A DNA stretch of 27,829 bases from UBA57 sp013378375. Lineage in GTDB: Archaea > Thermoproteota > Nitrososphaeria > Nitrososphaerales > UBA57. Each line of letters begins with the position of its first letter. Position 1 is the first letter of the stretch. The notes beneath the pieces were generated by a model, which was not told the DNA's origin, made no database searches, and was given only the letters and a program-made list of their open reading frames with translations. Location of the stretch: assembly GCA_013378375.1 (NCBI GenBank), contig JACAFT010000013.1, positions 1-27,829 of the forward strand, read 5' to 3'. Shown in pieces: positions 15,955-24,292 of this stretch. The position numbers and the translations under genes are program-made.

Positions 15955-16734
15955 TTAATTACCTGATTTTTTGTTTACATCGATAGAATATATTGATGCT
16001 TTTAGTGGATTCTCTGCAGAAAACTCTCCAACTTTGAAGTTTTCTATTGGATTGAGATCAATAATTGCAACTTTTTCTATATTTCTCACATTTATGACTT
16101 CAAAGCCAGTTATTTCAGCTCTTTCAGATACTAGTTGAATTGCAACAGGTTCTAATAATAATGGAGAATTTTCATAAATTATTGTAATAGTTTCTTTAGG
16201 GTATATTATTCCTCCATTCTTGTCCTTGAATTCTAAATTGTAAGACGGTATTGAGTATTTTGATATCATCCAGTCAATTTTATTTTCTGTATTTGCTAGA
16301 ACTGATATAGTTTCATTCTTGGATATTCCTTGATAATTTACTCTTAATGTATATTCTCCTGCGAATAAATCAAAGACTGCTATTCCATTTTCATCTGTGT
16401 TTGATGAAACTGTGAATTCTCCCATTTGATTTGTTTGTACATCTCTCATATTCCAAAATATTTCCACTAATTGTTCTGTGACAGGATATGCTTGTTCGAC
16501 TTCCTCTTTCATGATTACATTGACTGCTAATGTAAACACACTTTCATCTCCTATTCCTGCTGGTGAATCCGCCAAATTTCCCTGTTGATCGTCCAATGAA
16601 CTGTCTACTGGACCAAGACCTGAATTTTGTACAATCTGCAACAAAGAAAATAGAAAGATAAATGATATCAACAATGATAAAATCTTTGGACTGAAGAATC
16701 GAATTTTTTTATAGCTTTTTTTAAACTTGGACAA
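15955..16734 (-). CDS. Membrane-anchored Ig-like / carboxypeptidase-regulatory-like protein
   Basis: About 259 residues from TTG 16734, starting 4 nt after the PQQ dehydrogenase stop. A longer reading from TTG 16776 (273 residues) would overlap that gene by 38 bp and lacks a well-placed Shine-Dalgarno. The N-terminus is strongly basic (SKFKKSYKKIRFF) and leads into one membrane helix (about 17-37), so the rest is outside. The external part holds a beta-sandwich with the pattern TDENGIAVFDLFAGEYTLRV, typical of carboxypeptidase regulatory-like or Ig-like domains that bind or scaffold. No catalytic motif. Its place directly after the dehydrogenase suggests a surface partner. A related layout (signal, Ig-like domain, anchor) is encoded at 24293-24781. 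Confidence 0.72.
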   Translation of the reverse strand: MSKFKKSYKKIRFFSPKILSLLISFIFLFSLLQIVQNSGLGPVDSSLDDQQGNLADSPAGIGDESVFTLAVNVIMKEEVEQAYPVTEQLVEIFWNMRDVQTNQMGEFTVSSNTDENGIAVFDLFAGEYTLRVNYQGISKNETISVLANTENKIDWMISKYSIPSYNLEFKDKNGGIIYPKETITIIYENSPLLLEPVAIQLVSERAEITGFEVINVRNIEKVAIIDLNPIENFKVGEFSAENPLKASIYSIDVNKKSGN

Positions 16735-16738
16735 TTGA

Positions 16739-18550
16739 TCATCTGCCTCTGTTTCTATATACGCTGTATATTGCAATACCTACTGCAATTATTGCAATTA
16801 ATATGTAGATATTCTCTTGAAAGTCTCCGATAATATTCGTCTGACCACTGTCATCGCCTGGTAATTTGAACGCTGCTATAATTCCAGGTGTATTTGCTGC
16901 TACTTGACCTCCTCCAGATGGTACGAATAACATCATATCTCCTCTTGCAGTTGCACCTACTGTGATTGTTCCAGCTCCTAATCCTCCCCATTGGACTTTA
17001 CGCAATTCTTCGCCTGTTTCTTCATCTACCGCATACATTACACTTGCTCTGTCTACTAGATACACTACTCCTCCGCTTACCATAACTCCTGAGCTTTGGT
17101 ATCTGTTTGGCATTTCAAATATCCATTTTATACTCATGTCTGATACATCTATCGCAAACAATGTTGAATTTTGTCTGTCACCTGGAACTGCGCCATAAAT
17201 GAATCCTTGTATGTCTTTTCCTTTGTAATCTACTGGACCTTCAGTTACTGTCCAACAAACCTTTTGACTCACATAAAATAAAATCCCGTTAGAATAAGCT
17301 CCTGGATGCTCAATGCCTCCGTTTCCTCCAGGACAAAATGATTTTCCTACTAAAGATTTTTGTGATAAAGTTAAATCTGCATCATTTCCTGCATCATCAT
17401 TTGGAACATTAAACGCTTGATTTCCTAGCCTTAATGCTGGGTGAACTTTTTTACCTGTTTCTGCATCTAGTACAAAAACATGATCTGTTTTTGAACCTGC
17501 CATTAATATTTTCTTCTCTTCACCATTAATTTCAGTTTCACCAAGAATTACACTCCATCCAACTTCATGATCATTGATGTCATGTGGAGCAACTTGATAA
17601 TACCACTTCATTTCTCCATTATCAATATTTAATGCAATAATTGAACTTGCGTATAGATTTGGTCCTGGTCTTAATGCCGCATCAAATACTCCTGAACTGC
17701 TTCCTGTTGAAAAGTATAAGGTTCTTGTATCTTCATCTACTGCAAACATGCTCCAAACAGCTCCTCCTCCAATTAAATCGCTATCGCCCCAGTCATTTCT
17801 ATATGGTTTTATATTTCCTTTGTCTGCATCTTTAAAATCCCAATCTGGGTCTCCTCCAGATGGCGGTATTGAAAACCAACGCCAAACTTCTTTTTGTGTA
17901 TTTACATCATACGCTACAACGAAACCTCTTCCTCCTCCATCTTGAACTGAAGGCCTTGCTATCAATAAATTATCAAAAATTATTGGTGAGTGTTCTCCAA
18001 AATATAATCCCGTGTTTCCTTCTACATCTTTACAAACATCTTTTATAACAAAAATTTCTTCTCCATTACTTGCATCTAATGAAATGATTCTACAATCTGA
18101 CGCCATGAAATAAATTACTCCTTCATGATATGTTATACTCTTTTGACTTAACACTGGCCACCACCATTCTTCGTCAACAAATTCCATTACATTTACTTGA
18201 TATTGCCAAACTTCTGCACCTGTTTCTGCATTAATTGCAATTATTCTATTGTAGAATGTTGCTATGTACGCAATGCCATTCACTATTAATGGAGCTGTTT
18301 GTAATCCTAATGATGGTGCGACATATGGGATTTTAAATGGATCTTCTGGCACTTGATAAATCCAGCTTAAAACTAAGTTATCTACATTGTTATTGTTTAT
18401 CGAATTTTGTTGATGTGTGTTGGTGTTCTGTAAGTTTGCAGCAGGGCTTACCCAATTAAATTCTGGTTTTTGTGAAATTACTGCTGGTACGCTTGCTATT
18501 AACAAAATTAAGATAAGCATCATTGCGATGCCTATCTGTAGGGCCTTCAT
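16739..18550 (-). CDS. PQQ-dependent dehydrogenase, membrane-anchored (603 residues)
   Basis: A quinoprotein beta-propeller dehydrogenase that would oxidise an alcohol, aldehyde or sugar on the outer face using PQQ. It has a Sec signal peptide (about 1-26), PQQ-type propeller blades such as TAPLIVNGIAYIATFYNRI and AINAETGAEVW, and a C-terminal membrane helix (about 575-595) ending YRNRGR. Against methanol dehydrogenase, catalytic Asp is D327 in PHDINDHEVGW, with acidic E329 two residues on; the metal ligands Glu and Asn align with D204 (QDGGGRG) and S284 (STGS). The PQQ-contacting Arg/Lys aligns with the lysine of AGSKTD. The active-site vicinal cysteine pair is absent. It is first in the operon that continues through moxR to 10206. 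Family firm; substrate and metal unknown. Confidence 0.9.
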   Translation of the reverse strand: MKALQIGIAMMLILILLIASVPAVISQKPEFNWVSPAANLQNTNTHQQNSINNNNVDNLVLSWIYQVPEDPFKIPYVAPSLGLQTAPLIVNGIAYIATFYNRIIAINAETGAEVWQYQVNVMEFVDEEWWWPVLSQKSITYHEGVIYFMASDCRIISLDASNGEEIFVIKDVCKDVEGNTGLYFGEHSPIIFDNLLIARPSVQDGGGRGFVVAYDVNTQKEVWRWFSIPPSGGDPDWDFKDADKGNIKPYRNDWGDSDLIGGGAVWSMFAVDEDTRTLYFSTGSSSGVFDAALRPGPNLYASSIIALNIDNGEMKWYYQVAPHDINDHEVGWSVILGETEINGEEKKILMAGSKTDHVFVLDAETGKKVHPALRLGNQAFNVPNDDAGNDADLTLSQKSLVGKSFCPGGNGGIEHPGAYSNGILFYVSQKVCWTVTEGPVDYKGKDIQGFIYGAVPGDRQNSTLFAIDVSDMSIKWIFEMPNRYQSSGVMVSGGVVYLVDRASVMYAVDEETGEELRKVQWGGLGAGTITVGATARGDMMLFVPSGGGQVAANTPGIIAAFKLPGDDSGQTNIIGDFQENIYILIAIIAVGIAIYSVYRNRGR

Positions 18551-18589
18551 ATAATAATATTTGACTCGATGTTAATAACTATTCTCGGT

Positions 18590-19726
18590 TTAACCTATTC
18601 CTTTAGGCAGTGTTGAACCTAGTCCAAGACTTTCGAATTCCTCTATGTATTCTGCTTCCTTTGCTACATGTTCAGGTTTTGGATAGTGTATGAAACCTTT
18701 GTCTAATGCTTGACTTACCCAATATTCAGTAACTGTTCCAGGTCTTGCTGGTACCATTCCATCTAATGTTCTTCCTAGTTCATTTTGCCAATCACTACTG
18801 AATATGAAGTTAAGGAATAGTTCTCCTGCGGCCTTATTTTTACCTGCTTCTGTTAAACCTGCACATCTTGCAATTGCCGATGGCGGAATGTCTGTTAGCA
18901 CTAATGGTTTTAGACCTCCTTCCCTCATGTAAGAATAGTCATCTCCCATTCCTTGTTTACGAAGTGTTGCTGGAAGACCAAATAAATGCTGACCTAGTCC
19001 TAAGTTATGTGTCATGTGTAAAAGACATTCATAAGTACTAGGTGGAACATTCTTTGCCATGCCTTTCATAAGTTCTGTCCATCTACTTTCACCCAAATGT
19101 TCTTTTAATGAAATTAGATAAAAGAATCCCATCTTTCCTTCAGGGAACCTTACAAGTGATTGAATTGCATGACTTGATTGAATCTTCTGTCCAGCTATTC
19201 CAACTTCTCCATCGTGTTTGCCCCATTTTGGATCAATATATTCCTCGAAGGTTGTTGGCAAGTAATCTAAACTTCCGTATAACTGTTTGAATAATGCATC
19301 ATTGTACACAACACCTGTTGGCTCGACTGCCATAGCTGCCCAAGTTGCATCTTCATTTTTGATTACATCTGGCCATAGTTTAAGATGTGTTTGTTTTATT
19401 TCTTGTCTACATTCTCTCAACAATCCCTTGTTTGTCATTTGTATTAGCATAAATTGTGGCATCATTACTACATCTGCAGTACCTGGTTCAATATGCCTGT
19501 TATCTCCATCACTTGGCAGATCTTTGAATAACACTGCTTCTCGTTCAATTCTTCTTTCAATTGGAACTGGATGTGATGAAATATATTCAACATGCAAATT
19601 TAGATGTTCATATTTCTTACGAAACGCCTTGACGGAATTCTGTAATACTCCTCTCAATGAAGCATATATGATTAATTTTCCATCCGCTTTTGCATCTCTT
19701 TCTAATTCTTTAAGCCATTCACTCAT
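18590..19726 (-). CDS. Periplasmic-binding-protein-fold protein without signal peptide
   Basis: The 378-residue protein resembles iron(III)/polyamine-type solute-binding proteins (family 1, Fbp/PotD-like): KLIIYASLRGVLQNSVKAF at the start, IERRIEREAV, TADVVMMP near residue 82, VEPTGVVYND near 128, PTTFEEYIDPKWG, and the C-terminal EAGKNKAAGELFLNFIFSS with VPARPG. Unusually there is no signal peptide, lipobox or Tat motif; an in-frame stop lies just upstream and a TATA element sits 25 nt before the ATG, so the start is well supported. It may be a cytosolic binder or sensor, or an exported protein with an atypical route. It lies between an ABC ATPase of the matching type and a PQQ dehydrogenase, 39 bp upstream of the latter. 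Confidence 0.82.
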   Translation of the reverse strand: MSEWLKELERDAKADGKLIIYASLRGVLQNSVKAFRKKYEHLNLHVEYISSHPVPIERRIEREAVLFKDLPSDGDNRHIEPGTADVVMMPQFMLIQMTNKGLLRECRQEIKQTHLKLWPDVIKNEDATWAAMAVEPTGVVYNDALFKQLYGSLDYLPTTFEEYIDPKWGKHDGEVGIAGQKIQSSHAIQSLVRFPEGKMGFFYLISLKEHLGESRWTELMKGMAKNVPPSTYECLLHMTHNLGLGQHLFGLPATLRKQGMGDDYSYMREGGLKPLVLTDIPPSAIARCAGLTEAGKNKAAGELFLNFIFSSDWQNELGRTLDGMVPARPGTVTEYWVSQALDKGFIHYPKPEHVAKEAEYIEEFESLGLGSTLPKGIG

Positions 19727-19746
19727 AGAAATTAACTATATGATTT

Positions 19747-19755
19747 GATTTAAAA
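19747..19755 (-). promoter_or_regulatory. TATA box of the signal-less binding-protein gene
   Basis: The minus strand reads TTTTAAATC, centred 25 nt upstream of ATG 19726. It supports leaderless initiation at that ATG, and hence the absence of an N-terminal signal sequence. Confidence 0.5.
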
Positions 19756-19787
19756 CACTTAATGTAGAATAATACTAACAGGGTTAC

Positions 19788-20870
19788 TCATTCATTCACA
19801 ACGAAACATGCAGAAGGTGGAATCTCTATAAAAACACTGTCTCCAGATTTATATGCTTCAGATTCTTCTACGTTCTTTGTCACTTTTATTATCTGAGTAT
19901 CAATCAGTACCTTGTATTCAATAAATTGACCAACATGTGTGGCGCTTTTTATTTTCGCAGGAAAAATATTTGACCCTGATCTTTCTGTATTATATATTAT
20001 TACATCGGTTCCTCTTACCAACACCTTTATGTTGTCTTGCTTTTCATCTATGTCTCTTCTTTGACAGATTAGTGAATTTCCTTTTACATCTATTTCTATG
20101 TTAGAGTCTGTTAAATTTTTAATCTTACCGCCAATCAAAGACATGTCTCCTAAAATTGTTCCAGCATAGGAATTTGGAGGATTTATTAAAAGTTCTCTTG
20201 GACTTCCTGTTGCCTTGATAATTCCATTGTTCATGATTATTATAAAGTCACTTAGTGATAGTGCTTCTGTTCTATCGTGCGTCACATAAATTGTTGTAAG
20301 TTTTAACTTTTTTTGTAATTCCTTTAATTCGGTACGCATCTCATCTCTCAATAATACATCTAGATTACTCAATGGTTCGTCAAGTAGTAACAGTGTTGGA
20401 TTATAAACTAAAGCTCGTGCTAATGAAACTCTTTGTTGCTGTCCTCCACTTAGGTTTGGAACTAGTCTATTTTCCAATCCTTCTAATCTTACCAATTGCA
20501 AGATTTCTTTAACTCTCTTATTAATCTCATCGTTAGATGTTTTTCTAATATGTAGTGGATATGCTACATTTTCAAAAACCGTAAGATGTGGCCATAATGC
20601 ATATGATTGATAAACCATTCCCATTCCTCTTTTTTCTGTTGGTATCAAGATTTTTTCTTTCTTTGAAAATAATTTTTTAGCATCTAAAATTATTTCTCCC
20701 TCATCTGGATTCTCTACTCCTGCTATACATCTTAAGACAGTGGTTTTACCACATCCACTCGGACCTAAGATTGTAACAAATTTTTCACTGGGTATTGTGA
20801 AACTTACATTATCTACTACGACGTTATCATCAAATTTTTTTGTGAGGTTGTTAACTATTACTTCAGTCAT
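19788..20870 (-). CDS. ABC transporter ATPase, PotA/FbpC-like with TOBE domain
   Basis: The 360-residue protein has Walker A GPSGCGKT (36-43), Q-loop at YQSYALWPHLTVFENV, signature LSGGQQQRVSLARAL (from 140), Walker B LLLLDEP (160-166), D-loop SNLD and H-loop His198 in YVTHDR. A C-terminal extension of about 120 residues (from about 240, including VLVRGTDVIIY and a final IEIPPSACFVV) is a TOBE-like regulatory domain. This is the type that energises iron, polyamine or sugar importers with PotD/Fbp/MalE-type binding proteins. The two neighbouring binding-protein genes fit, but no matching permease is present in the window. TATA element 25 nt upstream of the ATG; divergent from the Tat-exported binding protein. 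Confidence 0.92.
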   Translation of the reverse strand: MTEVIVNNLTKKFDDNVVVDNVSFTIPSEKFVTILGPSGCGKTTVLRCIAGVENPDEGEIILDAKKLFSKKEKILIPTEKRGMGMVYQSYALWPHLTVFENVAYPLHIRKTSNDEINKRVKEILQLVRLEGLENRLVPNLSGGQQQRVSLARALVYNPTLLLLDEPLSNLDVLLRDEMRTELKELQKKLKLTTIYVTHDRTEALSLSDFIIIMNNGIIKATGSPRELLINPPNSYAGTILGDMSLIGGKIKNLTDSNIEIDVKGNSLICQRRDIDEKQDNIKVLVRGTDVIIYNTERSGSNIFPAKIKSATHVGQFIEYKVLIDTQIIKVTKNVEESEAYKSGDSVFIEIPPSACFVVNE

Positions 20871-20889
20871 TTTTAATCCCGGTAATGTG

Positions 20890-20899
20890 TATATTAAAC
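20890..20899 (-). promoter_or_regulatory. TATA box of the PotA/FbpC-like ATPase
   Basis: The minus strand reads GTTTAATATA, centred 25 nt upstream of ATG 20870, in the 97-bp divergent gap with the Tat-exported binding protein. Confidence 0.5.
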
Positions 20900-20934
20900 G
20901 AATAGATAATAAATAATTGTAAATAATTACAAAA

Positions 20935-20942
20935 TATTTATC
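20935..20942 (+). promoter_or_regulatory. TATA box of the Tat-exported binding protein
   Basis: TATTTATC is centred about 30 nt upstream of TTG 20968. No Shine-Dalgarno precedes the TTG, consistent with a leaderless mRNA starting near a TTG codon. Confidence 0.4.
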
Positions 20943-20967
20943 TCGAACGAGTATAACCCTAATTTGT

Positions 20968-22479
20968 TTGACTTCTAATATTTCTAGACGTAAATTTCTT
21001 GGATTGACCGGGGCTGCATTAGGTCTAGGTGCTACCGGTTATTATGGCCTGAATGCTTTAAGTAAACCTGAGGAAACTTTTACACCTGCTAATTCAAGTG
21101 TTCTAGGGGATAGATATACTCGACTTGCAGTACCAAAAAATCCACAAAATTATCTTCCGGAATCATATCTTGAATTTATAAAATGGCTTGAATCAATTTC
21201 TGATAAAACTGAAGGTACTCAAATTCGATGTGCGATTGAAGCTGAGGTAGGTCCGAGGGCACTTCATCGAAATAAGATCGATTTTATGTCTACTACTGGT
21301 CTTGATTTGTTATTAGAATTTGATATTTATAGAAATAATTTGTCAAAGTGTCTATTGGCTATTTCTACTCAATCATCATTATATGATGTGATGAACGTCG
21401 ATGTTTCTCAAGTTGGTCGTTTTGCTCCACATATAATTCCTGTTGAAGAACTAATGGAAAGATTTCCTGAATTGACTTACCCAGGTCTTAATCCTGCTGA
21501 TTTTGAAAAACCTGTGATTGATTTTACTTGCACATATCCTCCCAATTTAAGTTATAATCCTTGGAATGTCGAGTTTAATGGAAGATTAATGCAATATCCT
21601 CAAGAAGTGCCTCTTATGATTCGTTTCTTTAGAAAAGATCTATATGACGAAGCAGGACGTGAAATTTCTAATACTTGGGATGAATATTTGGCAGATTGTA
21701 AACATTTCAATCATCCTAGTAGGGCTGAATTCGGTACTGTGCAGATGTCTGCCAAATTTACATCTATAATTATGGAGTTTCATAATTGGTTGTATTCTTT
21801 CGGTGGGAAACTTTGGGATATTAAAAAAGATGGCACAATCACTCCTGTAATTAATAGTGATGCCGCACTTACTGCTCTTGAACATTATATAGAAGTTGGT
21901 AAATATGCAGAACCAAATTCCCCGTTTTATGGATGGGCTCCTGCTGCAGAATCTATGGCTCAACAACGAGCTGCTACATGTATTAATCTTACAGAATTTG
22001 CATCAATGATGGATATTCCTGGAGAGTCTTATGTTGTGAGAAAGGTTGGTTATGCAAGAAATCCTGTTGGCGAAGCTGGTGCTTCTCATCATTATACTGG
22101 GGCTGGATTAGCTGTTCCACGATATTCTAAAAACCCGGGTGCCGCATGGGTATTTATTCAATGGGCAACTGTTGCAGCTACTCAGTTGATTGTTGCTATG
22201 GATCCGTTAGCACTATCAGTTCCTACTCGGCGTTCAGTTTATGAAGATTCACATGTCAAAGAGTTAATTGATGAAGGAACAATTCGACACTTTGACACAG
22301 TGTTTGACGCGATTGATAAAGGAGAACTTAATGTGAAACCTGGTTTTCCTGATTGGGATTTTGTTGAAGGAGAAATGTTAACTCAATTGAATCTTGCTGT
22401 ACGTGGTCAGATTAGTCCAAAAGAAGCTTTGGATATTATTCAAAAACGTGCAGAAGATGTTGGCCCATTCACTTTCTGA
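20968..22479 (+). CDS. Tat-exported ABC solute-binding protein (sugar type)
   Basis: The 503-residue protein starts at TTG 20968 with a twin-arginine signal: SRRKFLGLTGAALGLGATG, matching S/T-R-R-x-F-L. Export of a pre-folded protein outside the membrane is implied. The mature part has family 1 binding-protein features: FFRKDLYDEAGREISNTWDEY (about 213-233 in the sugar/glycerol-phosphate group), GxLWDIKKDGTITPVINS, TGAGLAVPRYSKNPGAAWVFIQWA and a C-terminal LNLAVRGQISPKEALDIIQ. The ligand is unknown. Divergently transcribed from the ABC ATPase, its likely partner, but the cognate permease is not in the window. Downstream lies a separate export-type ABC pair; a role in the neighbouring PQQ system is possible but unproven. 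Confidence 0.88.
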   Translation: MTSNISRRKFLGLTGAALGLGATGYYGLNALSKPEETFTPANSSVLGDRYTRLAVPKNPQNYLPESYLEFIKWLESISDKTEGTQIRCAIEAEVGPRALHRNKIDFMSTTGLDLLLEFDIYRNNLSKCLLAISTQSSLYDVMNVDVSQVGRFAPHIIPVEELMERFPELTYPGLNPADFEKPVIDFTCTYPPNLSYNPWNVEFNGRLMQYPQEVPLMIRFFRKDLYDEAGREISNTWDEYLADCKHFNHPSRAEFGTVQMSAKFTSIIMEFHNWLYSFGGKLWDIKKDGTITPVINSDAALTALEHYIEVGKYAEPNSPFYGWAPAAESMAQQRAATCINLTEFASMMDIPGESYVVRKVGYARNPVGEAGASHHYTGAGLAVPRYSKNPGAAWVFIQWATVAATQLIVAMDPLALSVPTRRSVYEDSHVKELIDEGTIRHFDTVFDAIDKGELNVKPGFPDWDFVEGEMLTQLNLAVRGQISPKEALDIIQKRAEDVGPFTF

Positions 22480-22524
22480 CATTTTTTCACATAATACTTA
22501 ATAACACCTATAACGATGATGCAT

Positions 22525-22533
22525 AAAGGGGAG
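22525..22533 (+). promoter_or_regulatory. Shine-Dalgarno-like site deciding the TTG start at 22539
   Basis: AAAGGGGAG ends 5 nt before TTG 22539. It supports the TTG over the in-frame ATG at 22554, which has no purine-rich site at a suitable distance. Confidence 0.5.
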
Positions 22534-22538
22534 TTTGT

Positions 22539-23456
22539 TTGTCAACAGAATTTATGGTAAATGCGCAACACGTTACTAAAAAATACGATGATTTTAAAGC
22601 ACTAGACGATTTATCATTAGAAGTAAATCGTGGTGGCGCTTGGGCATTACTTGGACCAAATGGTGCAGGTAAAACTACTTTTCTAAAATGTTTGTTAGGG
22701 TTGAAGGAGTTTAATGGTGTTATTCAAATTGATGGTATTGATATCCAACAAGATCCTAAAAAAGCAAAGTCACTAATAGGATATGTTCCACAACACCCTG
22801 CACTTTATGACGACCTTAGTGTACAAGAAGAGTTAAGATACTTTGGTGATATGCGTGATGTTAAACGTGCACGTGTTAGAGAATTAATTGAATTTGTTGG
22901 TCTTGAAGCCTGGGCACGACAACCTGTTGGCGCACTTTCTGGTGGAATGAAACAAAGACTAATGCTTGCTGTTGCATTACTTTCTGATCCTCCTGTTTTA
23001 TTACTTGACGAACCAACTGCAAACCTTGATGTTCGACGTCAATTAGAATTTAGAAATCTTATTAAATTATTGGTCGAGGAAGGAAAGACTGTAGTATTAA
23101 CTACACACCTTCTTGGAGATGTAGATCATGTTGCTGAACAAATTATGTTACTTAACAAAGGAAAATTAGTTACAAAGTCCACTGTTAAAGATCTCTTTAA
23201 ACAACTTGATTTATCAGCTCAAATGTATATTGAATTAACTGATTCATCTAAGGAACAGGATGCAATTGTAGCACTTGAGAAATCTGGCGCAAACGACATT
23301 TCAGTTGAAGGCTCTTGGTTGGAAATGGGAATTGACCCATCTAGAAAGCTTGATGTATTAAACAATTTACGGGCATCTGATTGTGCTATTAAAGACTTTA
23401 AGATTGAAGAACCAAATCTTGAAGATGCTTTTATGAAAATTACCGGTGATCAATAA
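22539..23456 (+). CDS. ABC transporter ATPase, NosF/CcmA-like
   Basis: The 305-residue ATPase has Walker A GPNGAGKT (39-46), Q-loop VPQHPALYDDLS, signature ALSGGMKQRLMLAVAL, Walker B VLLLDEPTANLD and H-loop in LTTHLLGDVDHV, followed by the C-terminal domain usual for ABC-2 exporters (IKDFKIEEPNLEDAFMKI). It pairs with the permease starting at its own stop codon (TAATG overlap). NosF (copper/NosZ maturation) and the ABC ATPases tied to PQQ alcohol-dehydrogenase systems (PedA/LutE type) are in this subgroup. It lies between two PQQ dehydrogenase loci. Start TTG 22539, supported by AAAGGGGAG. Substrate unknown. Confidence 0.9.
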   Translation: MSTEFMVNAQHVTKKYDDFKALDDLSLEVNRGGAWALLGPNGAGKTTFLKCLLGLKEFNGVIQIDGIDIQQDPKKAKSLIGYVPQHPALYDDLSVQEELRYFGDMRDVKRARVRELIEFVGLEAWARQPVGALSGGMKQRLMLAVALLSDPPVLLLDEPTANLDVRRQLEFRNLIKLLVEEGKTVVLTTHLLGDVDHVAEQIMLLNKGKLVTKSTVKDLFKQLDLSAQMYIELTDSSKEQDAIVALEKSGANDISVEGSWLEMGIDPSRKLDVLNNLRASDCAIKDFKIEEPNLEDAFMKITGDQ

Positions 23457-24289
23457 TGGCAAATGCATTTTACATGATTTTACGTAAGGAATTAAAGGAT
23501 TCACTTAAGAGTAAATGGCTTATCACTTTTGGTGTAACTTTCTTCTTTTTGGCTTTAGGTGTACCTTATATTATTCTTGGAGCTGGCGGATTATTACCAC
23601 AAGATTATCCAGGTATGGTTGTTGGAACACTAATTACTCTTGCAGTACCATTGGTACCTCTTGTATCTCTTGCTATGTCTTCCACATCAATTGCTGGAGA
23701 ACGTGAAACAGGTACTCTGGAATATCTACTTTCACAGCCTGCTACTAAATTTGAAGTATTTATAGGAAAATACCTTGGTCTTGTTATATCTTTAACATTA
23801 GCAATGTTCTTGGGCTATGGTGGAGCTGAACTAATTGTTTATTCAACCAATCCAGAATTTATTTTGTCATTTATCTTTGCGTTAATTTATTCGTTATTAT
23901 TAGCAGGTGCAGGAGTTGGACTTGGTTTTGTTATTTCTGTTTCGGTTAAGACAAGAGCTGCAGCTATTGGAACTGCACTATTTTTGTGGTTTGTCTTAGT
24001 AGTAATTTATGATAGTGGTTTCTTGGGTGTTATTACCGTTGCATTGAATGCAGATGCATTATTGGTCCCATTGACATTAGTTAATCCTGTCGAAACAACA
24101 CGTATACTTGCATTAATGCACATGGCGGATAGTCCATTACGAGGAGAACTTGGACCTCAAGCTTCATACTTGTTGCAAGAATATGGTTCTATTGTTGCTT
24201 CTAGAATGCTTACAGCTGTTTTATTAGCTTGGGTTATTCTTCCTGCTGCTATTGCTTTTTACATATTCAAAAAACAAGACGCATCTTAA
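23456..24289 (+). CDS. ABC-2 type permease, NosY-like
   Basis: The 277-residue protein has about six membrane helices and the ABC-2/NosY features: an N-terminal ILRKELKDSLKSKW amphipathic entry helix, the motif SIAGERETGTLEYLLSQPATK (about 78-98; read as AGERETGTLEYLL then SQPATK), an ISVSVKTRAAAIGTALFLWF helix and a long external loop before the last helix (about 205-250). It forms the membrane channel for the ATPase whose stop codon it overlaps by one base. NosY-type permeases work in maturation of periplasmic metalloenzymes; other members export drugs or lipids. The gene is convergent with the small anchored protein, 3 bp away. Confidence 0.9.
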   Translation: MANAFYMILRKELKDSLKSKWLITFGVTFFFLALGVPYIILGAGGLLPQDYPGMVVGTLITLAVPLVPLVSLAMSSTSIAGERETGTLEYLLSQPATKFEVFIGKYLGLVISLTLAMFLGYGGAELIVYSTNPEFILSFIFALIYSLLLAGAGVGLGFVISVSVKTRAAAIGTALFLWFVLVVIYDSGFLGVITVALNADALLVPLTLVNPVETTRILALMHMADSPLRGELGPQASYLLQEYGSIVASRMLTAVLLAWVILPAAIAFYIFKKQDAS

Positions 24290-24292
24290 TCG

